A stretch of DNA of 64,000 nt, from contig NHZP01000100.1 in assembly GCA_003313425.1 (NCBI GenBank), positions 1 to 64,000 of the forward strand, read 5' to 3'. The DNA is from Pseudopyrenochaeta lycopersici. Its lineage: Eukaryota > Ascomycota > Dothideomycetes > Pleosporales > Pseudopyrenochaetaceae. This document shows positions 11,056 to 21,873 of the stretch, one piece after another; the stretch's first letter is position 1; each line of letters starts with the position of its first letter. Under the pieces are notes generated by a model, which saw only the letters and a list, made by a program, of their open reading frames with translations, had not been told where the DNA came from and made no database searches. Both the position numbers and the translations under genes were made by a program.

Positions 11056-11249
11056 CTGTTACAAGTTCCAGGCACTGCATGACCCTATTGTTGCTGTGTT
11101 GGGACATGTACTGTAATATAGGAATTAAGAATTCTCTAACATCTGTGACGTCGCTTCTTATTACATCGTAAATGTTGAATCGCATAATGCCCACAGGTTC
11201 AAGGCAGGACCCGATGATGCCATGCAGTGTCTGGAACTTATTACAGCAC
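11056..11249. mobile_element. Small MITE-like inverted repeat (mirror 32348-32541)
   Basis: CTGTTACAAGTTCCAGGCAC at 11056 is followed about 165 bp later by its near reverse complement (GTGTCTGGAACTTATTACAG, to about 11246). Arms are about 26 bp with two or three mismatches; no coding capacity. A target duplication could not be defined. Confidence 0.45.
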
Positions 11250-12835
11250 AGGTCCCTGCGCTATGCTAACACGAAACTTGTAGCCCACCTGTCGCGTGGG
11301 CCGTGTGTTAGAAAGAAGGGAATGCAAAAACTGTAAACCGATTTCTGGTCGCGACTGTATCAGCCGTTACAGTACTGGATGGGCTTTAGAGATCATAATC
11401 TACCACGATAGTCAGTTTGGGCAATCACAGATAGATGGGAATGATGTTGAGTAGGAATGCCGGGTAAAGGTACAAGGGCGAGATAATTACGTTCGCTCGC
11501 GGCACAGCCACCGTTCATCCTTTGGCGAACAACGGCCCGCAACACTGGCGCTTTGGCAAGCCTCCCGGCCGCATCAAAATGACAGTAACATGAGAACGGT
11601 ACCGTGGCGAACTATTCTGCGTGGCTGCGTTGGCGAGGGCAAGCGATGGTTGGCGGTACATGGGAGCGTGTGATGCTCATGTCATTTGTGTGCGCCAAGT
11701 CATCACGTCCATAAGTGGCAGATGAGCACGGGTACCGTTAGGATGGGAATTCCGTCCTCGCATGTGGGTAATTATTGATGCTTGTCACTGGACGAGCGAC
11801 GGAAGCGAATGTGGTCATGTGCCTACTGTACCATAGACGAAGGCGTGGTGGTACCTTAGCTGCCGCCACAAAACTAAGCCTCAGCGAAATGACCAAAGTC
11901 CCGCCTTCTCCGAGCTTGGGCCTGACATCGAAGAGCATGCGGCTGCTTCCGCTTTGCGCATCAACGAGAGCTGGTAGCGAAGGAAAAGTGCTGGCGACCT
12001 TCCAGTGAAGACTGTGGCAGCAGTTGGCCACAGCCTTGGTGTGACGGAGCTGGCTCCGATACAGTTGTCGTTGAAGTTGACGTCGGAATTATCGGATGTT
12101 TACTTCTTGTATGTGAAACGAGGCATTCCGTGTATTTGAAATATGCCCTGTTAGAATAGAGCGAGTACAAGTACAGCTCTACAACCATCTGTAGAAATCA
12201 ATGCAGTTCCTCAAACCCTCCCTAACGTTTCCGTCAGTTGGTGAATATCGGTAGCGCAACAACAGAACCGAATGACTATTCGAACCAAGGCAGGGGCTAG
12301 ATATTACATGTAAATGACAGAAAACACGGAGCAATAGAAGTTGTGTTCGCCAGCCAGAGGTGGGAAGCACGGTAGGGAAGATGCATACATGTGCGGTTCG
12401 GACGATGAGCGTTCCACCCCGTCATACTCGTTCTGTGCTACCAATCGCCGTGACGAGAAACGCAGAACGGTAAGAATCTTTGCATATTACCCTCGTACTC
12501 AGATGAAGTCGTACAGTGATTCTGTTTTGTAATTATGTGGATTGTTAATTCTAAAGACGAGGAAAGGGAATGAGAACTGGGTTGACTGCTACAGAGAGTC
12601 GCGGAGCAGTACTTGTACTCGCGCTGTTGACCAGGGTATGTCTCAGATGCACGGATGTCGAGTTTCGCATACAAAAAGCAAGTATCTTATGACGTCGCGA
12701 TAGGCCAACATTAAAATCTTTGAGACTGGGGCGGGGACTGGGGCACTAGAGCCGACGCGCTCTTTCCAGCTTGCCAGGCCAACACCGCCGCTGCCTCGAA
12801 GCGCTTGTATATCCTGAAACATCACAATGCCTATC
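11250..12835. other. No recognisable gene (mirror 30762-32347)
   Basis: Contains several frames of 60-115 codons on both strands, none with family resemblance or splice signals that join them. A short GC-rich hairpin (GCCCACC..GGTGGGC type, near 11282-11300) is present. Confidence 0.45.
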
Positions 12836-13817
12836 TCACATATCTTCTTTACGTAGCTTAATCGGTGTCTCCAAGAGTTCAACCCCATCAGGCACCTCCT
12901 GTTGCGCGGACTGATGTTCCTCCACGTAGAGCTTGTCATACGTTTGGAAAAAATCGCCAGAATGCAAGAGTTGTAGCTGCCCTCGTGCAAGCGAGACAGG
13001 CATTAAGCGTTCTCATGTACAGGTCTCTGGCCGTTGGTGTCAGCCCCATCGCACATGCCGAACCGATTCCAGCTATAAGCAAGTTGATAGCTTGAACGAT
13101 TGCTTCCATGCTCTTTGGGAAAAGGTTGCAAGCGTACTCCAAGGCAGTAACGCACACAAACAGCTCCCCCACTGCATAACGATATATACCGGAGCCTGTA
13201 TCCAGACAGTCACCTTGTTCGGCGCTCCGTGCTCCAGAGCGCTCAGTTTGGTACATTGCCCAGGGTACTTGTAATACGGCTCCGAAGTATGGATGATGTG
13301 TTGAATGTGTTAGAAGTCATGTATATATACGATCAATATGTTGCAGATATTGGTTAGTCACTTTTGTTATTTTAACAGAACGATGGTAGCATAGAGCATT
13401 GCGAGCGTCACGAACACAAACCAGGTTGTTATGCTCAAAACAGGGTCAAACTGAACCTTGCGGCGCTCGAGGAAGCGGTACATGACATGCTGAATCAACG
13501 GTCCGAGTACGACGCACGAGATGGGGGTTCATTCTGGACACCATGCCGTTAGTAATCCAGTCAAAGTCCATCTGTGCTGCTTGAGAAACAAGATTGTTCT
13601 GCATTTGATCGAAGCAGATGTAGAATATGATGAACGGTACTCTGTAGGTTGTTGGTTGACGAGGGTCCATAACGGAGCAGCCAGCGGACTTACAATACTC
13701 GACATGCTCAGAGACCTTGACACAGCTCGTTGACTGTCCCAATATCCCAGGGCATGAGTTGCGGTGTTGATACTCTGGATCTGCTCGGGACATACAAAAG
13801 CCTTCCCGAGCAGCGGA
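12836..13817 (-). pseudogene. POT-family peptide transporter remnant (left copy)
   Basis: Mirror of the right-arm remnant; the same frameshifts. Only the C-terminal half of a proton-dependent oligopeptide transporter (PTR2-like, MFS fold) is present. Its 5' part is missing at the inner end of the repeat arm, next to the palindrome. Confidence 0.7.
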
Positions 13818-13834
13818 AGTAAGGACACTACTTG

Positions 13835-13885
13835 CCAGAGTTGCTTACAAGCCGGCCGGCCTGGCCGGCTTGTAAGCAACTCTGG
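13835..13885. repeat. 51-bp near-perfect palindrome at the inner end of the left arm
   Basis: A 23-bp perfect stem starting CCAGAGTTGC and ending GCAACTCTGG surrounds a GC-rich centre (GGCCGGCC motif). Only the central few bases do not pair. Its first base is the last base of the left repeat arm. There is no equivalent palindrome at the inner end of the right arm. It can extrude as a hairpin, and such sequences are known to seed fold-back rearrangements. Confidence 0.9.
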
Positions 13886-14458
13886 GCGGCAGTGATTTCG
13901 ATTTGGATTCTCGGATTCCTCCATCCAATCCAATCTAATCCCAATCGCTTCCATCCATTGGCTAGAATAGATATGTTGACTTGATTCAGGGACGTCATGC
14001 GCTGTAATAATATGTATCTTAATTCCATTCGCTGACTTCCAAGAACAGGCGAGCAAAAGACGATCTATCAAATTCTCTCCGCTGCAGTCGTGCTCTTAAG
14101 AATTGCACTGAGAATACAGTCAGTGAGATGAAAGAAGCATCGGAGGCAACGAGTGATGCTAGAGATCTCATTCGAAGCGCAATCGCCCATATAGCAAACA
14201 TTACAAGTGTCTAGAGTATTTAACATCTTCTGGTAAATTGGGTGTCGATAATTGAAACATATGAGACTCATTATCGTATGAGGTCCAGCGTTGAAACTGC
14301 AGGGTAGTATTAGGAATTCTTAGCTGCATGAATTAGGTTCTTGCAATCTAACCTTAGTAGCAAGCCATGTTGTGCGCAATTGTTTAATAAGTTCAATCGT
14401 CTTTTGTTGCATTTGACAATGATTAACGGCTTATCTAGATTCGACTAGCTACTTAGCC
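13886..14458. other. No recognisable gene between palindrome and PAQR gene
   Basis: First unique sequence inside the spacer. It starts with a short CCAATC-rich direct repeat (13918-13945). Minus-strand frames here run from the arm through the palindrome and are not supported as genes. Confidence 0.4.
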
Positions 14459-15200
14459 CTAGTGTCCTCCCTTTCGGAACGACTTCTCGTGGTATTCCGT
14501 CAATGGACCTTGTCGGTATATCCATGTTCCAATAATAACCGTAACATGCAAGACGTGGTGGCTAAGATCTGGCAAAATTTATGCGCTTTCGTACGGTGTT
14601 GCCAAGAAGATTTGCTGCATAAATTCCACCGCCTATGCTATTGACAATCACAAGACTGCAGAAAGCTCTGAAAAGCCCTAATTCTTGGGCTTTTCCTGAG
14701 TAATGGTACCAATGCCGAAGCGCGGGTAGTGTTGCCAAGCCCCCAAAAGCGATATGTACGGTGGTCCGACTGCGCTGGCTTCCTGAATGATAGTACCACA
14801 TCCCCGAGAGACGCATCAGGGACAGCATGGAGGCAACAGTAATGACAGCCAGGTACATCCACTGTCTGCTCTTCTCATGATTGAAGGAGAAAGAGATGAA
14901 CGATACTGACGAAGCCCAGATAAAAATGACTATCCCGAAGTGATCGATATGCTGCCATGTCCTTGCTGAGACGCGATCAGCGAAAACATGCCAGAGTGTC
15001 GAACATAAGAAGCAAAGAGCGGCTGCCACGAGATATACGTGGGCCATAACGGGGTCTTGTGCAAGCGGACCTGTACATGACGCGGCGAATCTGACCGCGC
15101 TATCAGTGAACAAGCTCGTACCAAGGAGATGCGTCCAGATGTTGATGGTTTCGGTATGAAGACTCGCGATGGAGTATATGGACTCGATATGGGAAGAAGA
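14459..15200 (-). pseudogene. PAQR/Izh (hemolysin III-like) membrane protein with one frameshift
   Basis: The N-terminal part reads SLHTETINIWTHLLG, matching the 'LHNETxNIWSHLLG' signature of adiponectin-receptor/Izh proteins. Next come the helix with LCSTLWHVFADR and the HIDHFGIVIFIWASSVSF helix. The zinc-binding C-terminal motif SHHVLHV lies in a different frame (about 14555-14580), after a one-base shift near an AAATTTT run, and the frame then runs to the stop at 14459. Family members are seven-helix zinc proteins with ceramidase-like activity, linked to sterol and zinc homeostasis in yeast. The true start and any 5' exon above about 15200 are unresolved. The single homopolymer-associated shift could be a sequencing error in a real gene. 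Confidence 0.65.
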
Positions 15201-16562
15201 TATCAGCCGTCGTCAACTGCAATTACAGCGGCGTTTCACTGTGCACATAGTGGGGAGTCGGGTTGCAACAAGCGAAGATTGTAAGCAACGCCGCAGGAAG
15301 GAAGTATATGCAGAGGGAATGAGCCGGTACAGCATAAGTACATAGAGTTTCGAAAGGTTGATTTCTGTTTCAAGCGTTTGCTACATTGCCGTACTATGCA
15401 GTCGTGATGCGTCCGTCTTAGGACAAACTTTCATATCGATAGGTAACAGCGGACGCGATAGGCAGACGATGCAATTATTGAGCTCATGTTTTGTGTAGAC
15501 GAAAATTAGGCATTAGAGCCACTGAACAACTGTAATTTTGACTTAACTCAAAGGAAACTGATTCTGCTTCTGCTGCCGATAATTTGTCAGATACAAGGTG
15601 CGTGCCTGGAAAGAGTATGCTGTTAGATCTACAGCACAGCAGCGAGCGTACGCGATACTGCATTGTAGTACTAAGCTCGGGTGTAACCACTTGGCACACA
15701 CACACTACATAAAAAGGAAAAATAGCAAGGAACACAAAAAGCGAGATACAATAATCATATTTTTGACCACCCAATCGATGACCTCGTTCAATTATAATCC
15801 TATAACACCAGATAACGCATTTTATCTGACAGAATTACTCCAGCCATCGCCTTCCCTTGAAAGAATGTGGTACCCTTGGCGAAACAATTAATATCAATCC
15901 CTGTCTAGTGCGACCCTGCGTACTGGACATCCCAACATATTTTGCGCGCAACGTCTTCTACGTACTGTACTCAGCAAAGGTCTGGCCCAAGTAATAAGAA
16001 CCTTCTGAACAGTAACCTCGTTTGGGTTGCACTCGAGCCTTCCGCACGTACCTGAAATTGACGCGGACGGTTAGTGCTAAACCAGGTACGGAAGGTGGGG
16101 CTAAGCATACTTGCTGGAAAGATCAGCGTAAAACGGTGTTGCTGCTGTGTGCAAGGGTGAAGCCGCATTCGCTAGTGACTCTAAGATTGACAATATTTCG
16201 GTGTCTAGTTATTCTCCGGAGAATATCCAACTCCGTATGGGTATTCTCATTGTGTTTCATATGACTTGTCTCCGTTATCTCTTTGCGACAGGATGTCCGC
16301 AGCAGTGATCCTGGATTCGAGGGGACAATCCATCCACTCCAACAGAATTTTATATGAATATCCAGGAGGCCCAGGGGATCCAGCATTATAAAGTATACTA
16401 AATATAGCAGTCTCGGCAAATTTTTGGCGTTGACTAGATATGCCTTGCGACATCTCCATACCCCCTTCGGCGTACTCCCTATCAAACGCAACATCGAGAT
16501 CGTCGTCGAGGGCGTCTAGCTCGTCGTCGTCGAGTTTCTCGGCCACTGGTTCGACTCCTTGT
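15201..16562. other. Mostly non-coding; one diverged MITE end at about 16130-16185
   Basis: No supported gene. CAAGGGTGAAGCCGCATTCG followed by CTAGTGACT (16153-16182) is the right end of the TA-flanked MITE family also seen at 25306-25542; its left end is not clear. Minus-strand frames at 16123-16573 adjoin the hAT transposase and may be its untranslated 3' end. Confidence 0.4.
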
Positions 16563-18218
16563 TCATCTGCCAAGCTTCAACATCTTTCTGTGCCACATCT
16601 GATATTGCCGCCACTGATCCCTATCACTGATATTAGGCCGAGCCATATGAGGTGATACTACCTCATCAAAGGCTCCCTCATCAGGAGGACCGTACCAGTG
16701 TCGGAGACACTCGTTTGCCTCGACGATCTCCATGCGCAGTCGCGTGCGCCGTTGGCTGATGAGGATCTTGCAGCTAGAAAAGACTCTTTCGCACTCATCG
16801 CTCATTGCTGGTATAGAGATGGCGTCCGGAGCAAACCGAGCAAGCTAATATTAAGGCCCATCAAGTGTATCCTTCCCGCATGCTATTACATCAAAATTTT
16901 CTGCTTCCTTCGGTGTGTTCTTGATCCGTCGTTTCTCAATATACTCCTCGAACTGGTCAACTATCGTAGGATGGCCTTCGTCGTCGTCGGGATCTTCAGG
17001 TCGAAGGCGTTTGCGGTCAGCTGCTGATGTGTATTCACGCGAGACTCGAGGCCCAGGAGCTGGCCGAGGTTGGTGATCCTCGTTTGACGAAAGCTTCTGC
17101 CACTTATAGTCCTCCTGCCACATATCTCGCACGCGGTTAACTGTGTCAGCCGTCCAGTATTTCTTCTCTGGGGGAAAATCCCAGGCAGCTTTGAAGCAGT
17201 CTAGTTTAATCGTGGGATCAAGGATAAGCGCCGCATAGTAGTATGGGACGTCGTCCGCCGGTTTGAAGTATTTCTCAGCCCTCAACCAAGCCTCGTATGC
17301 GCAGTCAGATAGATATTTCGCCTCACTAGGCGGACCCTCTTGATTTCGCCTCTCAGCCCTTGAAAGATTGAGAAAATGCTTCCTGGCAGCGTTCATTTGA
17401 TCCATAAGCCAATCGAGCGTTTGAATGTGATCCCCGACCGTTGTCTTACGTCCCTCTACGATAATTATGGCTTCACAACGTCTCAAGATCTGTATGAAGG
17501 TGTTCGATTGTTATCCAATGCGAGGACTTTGGCTTGTCGTCATCTTCAAGCGACTTCGACCGAGCGATCTTCGGAGCGACATATTCGTCAAAGAATCGTT
17601 CGATACGTCTACGGAGGTTAAGAACGCGTGCAAGAGTAGCAAAAAGAGAGTTCCGGCGTGTCTGGTTCGGTTGTAGAAGCTAGATTACTATTAGCAGAGG
17701 TTGGTAACAACCGGAGAATACTTACCTCTAGCCCATCATATCTATCACCAACCTTTATACTCTTAAACCCTTGCCTACGCTGAGGCGACGCCCGAATGTA
17801 CCGAATGAGATTCTGGAATAGTCCAATTGCTCCCTGCTTCTTCCAGAGCTGCCGCACCTTCTTGAAATCCATGTCCTGCATCACACGGTCGATCTCCTTC
17901 GGTACTTTATCCGCGTCACTTCCAATGATAAATGCGTGGGCACAAAGGTTGACCATATGGCCGAAACAACGCATTCGACGCTGCCTACGCTTCTTGGCAG
18001 TCATTTTGGGATATATGGCCTTTAGGACAACTCAGTGGCGCAGTCGCTCGACTCTGCATTGTCTCCAATACAGCAGCCGAAGCGGTGCTTGAATTTATAG
18101 CATTTAATCACCGATATAAGGATTGCTGCAATATTCTCGCCCGTATGTTGGCCAAACACCTCTTGGAGGGCAAGAAGCTTACGTTGTCTCTTCCCATCAC
18201 GATTAATGTAGTGAGCAA
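16563..18218 (-). pseudogene. hAT-superfamily transposase pseudogene
   Basis: Pieces in order on the minus strand: GQHTGENIAAILI (about 18170), DNAESSDCATELS, RRMRCFGHMVNLCAHAFI (17618-18004), the central block with YYYAALILDPTIKLDCFKAAW and a WxADTVNRVRDMW region (16851-17486), and the C-terminal dimerisation region AISIPAMSDECERVFSS then QRRTRLRMEIVEANECLRHW (16563-16830). This order matches fungal Ac/Restless-like hAT transposases. Frame changes occur near 17600, 16840 and 18010, and the N terminus with the BED zinc finger is missing because an LTR-like repeat abuts the 5' end. It is not functional. Confidence 0.85.
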
Positions 18219-18474
18219 TATTGGCAGGTCTAGAAAGTACGGTGATATCCGGATCGGAGAGACCGAAATTCTAGACCTTCGGTGAGACCGAGAATTCCGG
18301 ATTGGCCGTCGGCCCGACCGAAGAGCTGAAGATAAGACCGTAGATAAAGGAGTAGGTTGCGCTCTGTAGAAAGAGACAGAGATATCTCAAATAGAAATAA
18401 TTTTAAGCCTATTGAGAGTTGCGTCACATGCGCCACAGTATTAAAGTTCTCATACGAGTCATACCAACATGATG
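18219..18474 (-). repeat. 256-bp LTR-like repeat, copy 1
   Basis: In reverse complement it matches 21233-21487 along its whole length with scattered substitutions. Shared blocks include GAGAACTTTAATACTGTGGC near one end and GGATATCACCGT then CTAGACCTGCCAATA at the other. No coding capacity. Size, low copy and lack of terminal inverted repeats suggest solo LTRs. It sits where the hAT transposase coding sequence breaks off, so it probably inserted into that element. Confidence 0.6.
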
Positions 18475-20520
18475 AAGCAAGTTCTAGCGCTAGGAGTCCG
18501 CCAAAGCCCGCCGCGCGCTTTGATTGGGTGGCTCGGAATTAAAGTACCGACTCGTGTGAGCACTATCTGTAGCCTTACCGCGAATTACGACTTCTTACGA
18601 TGCTGATGGTTTCTTCAGCTACATCAGGGCCCTTTAGGTGTTGCGACAGTAATTAGTAAAAGCTCAATGTTGATCCTATGGTGGGTGGAACAAGTTGTCG
18701 CTATGAAGACACACCTATCGCGAAATGGGCGGTAAGGTGCTAATGCAAACGTTTTTTTTGTATGCATAGGATTAAGGGGATTGAGGATACTTCTAGCGTA
18801 AAATCCCGAAGGAAAGATCAGTAATTTTGGGTGCGATACACACCTTTTATTGCTTTGATGTCGAAGTACCACTGCTTTGTTCCGTCACAGTGGTTGTTCC
18901 ATGAGAGATGGACGCGCATTCCGTCTGCCGTAACTCTTTGCAATATTCGCTCGGGCGGAAAAGGCCTCGCTGTGGTCGTATTACTAGCCAGGCCTGGAAA
19001 CTGCTTAATCTCACGATCCCAACCACAAAGCTGATGTGAGATATAATAAAATCTATAAGTTAAGCTTAATAGGACCGTTCTATTGCACTAAGTTAGTTAT
19101 AGGCAGAGAAGTTGGTTTCGTGATAAGATTAAGTTCTGCCCGAAACAGGTGCGGAAGGCGTCGCGGGAACTCTGATTTTTGGCTGTAAAAGTACTCACAT
19201 GGTGAGAATTACTTATAGCATGCAACTTCTATGTAAATATCTAAGCGCGAATAGAGTTGGAGTGATGTAAAGCCTTCAATTGGACGATAATCCTACAGCA
19301 GTACCTCCTAATGCCTCTCTTTTCGTATCAAAGCGACGCCTGCTTATAAAGAGAGATCCTGAATACTTTTCACTTCTTGCAGTATCCTCTCTAGATGGGC
19401 ATTCAATTCTGATCTGGTGGCAACGGCTTCCATCGCTCGGTGCAGAGTCTGTGGTTTAGCAATTCTAGCTTTACCCTTCGTAAGGTCATTACCCTTCGTA
19501 AGGTCAATCTATCACTTTCCGTTAGCATGTGAACATAATCGGAGGTATACGCACCTGTTGAGGAGTTTTGGCAGCATTCCAAGACTGCTTGACCATCTTT
19601 TGATGGGTTGGAGGGAGTTCAATGTAACCTGGCATATCTTCCACACGATTGAATCTGTTTGCAAGCTGTTGTCGCGCGTCTTTAGCGCATATCTCCCTGC
19701 AATGGTTAACGCCTTGCTATATCACCGATTTGTGCCGCATACCAATGCCAATACGATGGCCCCATTTTGAGGCGCACCCCATTCTTAATTGTCTGTGTAC
19801 ACTCCTTACAACCCATTCTGCTTCGCGCTTTACCAGTATCTGTTTGAAAAATATAAGTATAGTTAGGTCGCCATCGTTGCCGTACCTACCTAATTTGCAA
19901 TTGCTATTTGACATGATTTCCCTGGCTTCATTCGTTGCAAAATTGCGAAATTTTATGGTTATATATTGCTACATTTATCGATGACAAACGATGCTTAGCT
20001 CTTTTCAACGACTTGCTATGATGTGCTATTTTCCAATCCCATTGTTCATGAAATTGGGACATTGATTACTTGAACACCAACTGGAATGGCTGTAACTACA
20101 TCAAATAGGACTGGCGCAGGCAATTTTTGAGCATTACACATGCACCCACGAAATTCAAAGGGCACATGTCGCTCTTACGTGGACCTGCTTGTCCTCAGTT
20201 CTGTAGGGTTCGAGAAATTAAATAGTACCTATTGCATCGTCCTTCAATGCGACTATGATGAAGACTCTTGGAAGGTCATGTTTTATGGACCATTACGAAG
20301 AGCTTTGAGAATCCAGTGGCAGAGCGGAGGGTCCACACAGAGCCATGCCGGTACACTCTGTTTCGGTGGCAGAGTACGACCATTGTTCAAACTACGACCA
20401 ACCACTGGAAGTATACCAATATCGAAGGACTCCATAAGTTGTACACGTAATTTCGGATTCCAGAACAAAGGCAACCTCAATCGTCAAATTGCGATACTGA
20501 CCACCTAGCACTTCAGCACA
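18475..20520. other. 2-kb stretch without a recognisable gene
   Basis: AT-rich in part (around 19020-19300 and 19840-20100). A small tandem duplication ACCCTTCGTAAGGTCA x2 lies at 19471-19504. The frame at 20140-20508 (plus) is overlapped by minus-strand frames and resembles nothing known. The promoter of the gene at 20521 should be here, but no motif is distinct. Confidence 0.4.
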
Positions 20521-21189
20521 ATGAAAACCGATACCGCCCTAATTTGTTTTCTCGCCACTTCTGTCGCTCTTGGTACACCCGTCGTGTATAAAACCATGGA
20601 AGCTGGAGCAACTATATACAACTACACCTACACTGCTCTACCTTGTGCGAGTACCTCAAGTGTATACATCCGTCCTCACGGACTCCCCTCGCCAACTTCC
20701 TCACTCTCTCCTGCAACACCGTCTAGGCTTGAAAGGTCTTGCAGTGTGCATATATCAACAACATATGACCAGCCGCACATCACCTTTGACCCTATCGTCA
20801 CTGCTTCGAAGTCGGATGCTGCCTGTCCTACCTCAAATGCGCCGTTGGACCCTGAGAAGCACTACGACGTCAATATCACGATTTACGACAATAATGGTGG
20901 TTTTGGCGCGTGTGGTACTGCCCTTTACGACACTGACATGATCGTCGCTCTTGCCCAGCCCGCCTGGGGTCAGTCCACGTATAATATCACAACTGGTGCA
21001 GCTACCAATCCTTGGTGTGGACAGAAGATCCAGATTGAATACGAATGCAGGCTCATCCAAGCGACCATTATGGACTTATGCCCGGAATGCACGGGCCACA
21101 ACATCGATCTTTCGCTCGCAGCCTGGAATAAGCTGACTAACAATGAACACAAGACGCGGCTTAAGGCCTCGTGGTCCAAGATTGGATAG
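20521..21189 (+). CDS. Secreted RlpA-like double-psi beta-barrel (expansin/barwin-like) protein
   Basis: 222 aa, single exon. The N terminus MKTDTALICFLATSVALGTP is a signal peptide. A Ser/Thr/Pro-rich stretch (about 50-75) follows. The C-terminal half has GGFGACGTALYDTDMIVALA, NPWCGQKIQIEYECR, then IMDLCPECTGHNIDLSLAAW. These match the conserved GACG, CGxxV and D-C-C-DLS pattern of fungal RlpA-like DPBB proteins (barwin/expansin-like). Such proteins bind cell-wall polysaccharide and often lack hydrolase activity; several are induced on plant or wood substrates. The gene stands alone between two inverted LTR-like repeats. Confidence 0.8.
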   Translation: MKTDTALICFLATSVALGTPVVYKTMEAGATIYNYTYTALPCASTSSVYIRPHGLPSPTSSLSPATPSRLERSCSVHISTTYDQPHITFDPIVTASKSDAACPTSNAPLDPEKHYDVNITIYDNNGGFGACGTALYDTDMIVALAQPAWGQSTYNITTGAATNPWCGQKIQIEYECRLIQATIMDLCPECTGHNIDLSLAAWNKLTNNEHKTRLKASWSKIG

Positions 21190-21232
21190 GTAGCGCCTGA
21201 GTTGCCTCTCTCGCATGGTAATCTATCCCTAC

Positions 21233-21487
21233 CATCATGTTCCTTTTGGTATGAGAACTTTAATACTGTGGCGCTTGTGACGCAACTCACAATAGACTTG
21301 AAATTATCTCTATTTGGGATATCTCTGTCTCTTTCTACAGAGCGCAACCTACTCCTTTATGTCTACGGTCTTATCTTCAGCTCTTCGGCTTGACCAACGG
21401 TCAATCTGATATTCTCGGTCTCACTGAAGGTCTAGAATTTCGGTCTCTCCGATCCGGATATCACCGTCCTTTCTAGACCTGCCAATA
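21233..21487 (+). repeat. 255-bp LTR-like repeat, copy 2 (inverted relative to copy 1)
   Basis: Opens with CATCATGTT and closes with CTGCCAATA, like copy 1 read on the other strand. It starts 43 bp after the stop codon of the double-psi beta-barrel gene. No clear 5-bp target duplication could be assigned, so the solo-LTR label is tentative. Confidence 0.6.
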
Positions 21488-21873
21488 GTTCCAAGCTTTC
21501 CAGGTAATACTACACCCGAGAATAATGATGGATATCCTTATCGCGTTGGGTTCATGTAATATCAAGCTTTTCCGTTAAAATGGCTATTGTCACAGGCTTT
21601 AAGGTGGAAAATAATTGCTTGCTTAGCGGGTCCTAGCAATCTGATATTCCCTCTTTGTTGCAATTTTCAGTCAATGGTGGCCAGTGAACCTGTATTGGTT
21701 ACAGGACATTGCGTAAGCAGGCTGTGCTCGCATTGCCAACTTAGCAGCTTTGCGGTTCGGTGTCCTGCGATTTATCATTCTGGTGATCTAAGAATCTCAA
21801 CAATACGTGGTGACTATAACTCTATATTTATCGAGACCTTGTGCCCCATGTTTAGGATAGACAATCCCCCAGC
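21488..21873. other. Short intergenic region upstream of the NIMA-like kinase
   Basis: No coding signal. An in-frame stop just upstream of the first ATG fixes the kinase start at 21874 or 21889. Confidence 0.4.

Larger units (their letters stand above)
1..13835 (+). repeat. Left arm of a 13.8-kb inverted repeat
   Basis: The whole segment is the reverse complement of the block ending at 43596. For positions beyond about 2.1 kb the two coordinates always sum to 43597, and all ORFs compared there translate identically. In the outer 2.1 kb I count nine single-base indels, near 330, 458, 535, 600, 828, 843, 1895 and 2093, mostly in short homopolymers (for example AAAA versus AAA). The arm reaches base 1, so its outer limit is not seen. 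Identity stops at 13835, the foot of a palindrome. It could be a genuine segmental inverted duplication or an assembly artefact at a contig end. Confidence 0.97.

Noticed and set aside
19471..19504. CRISPR-like or larger tandem array from ACCCTTCGTAAGGTCA x2
   Set aside because: Only two units with no spacers; a chance slippage duplication.
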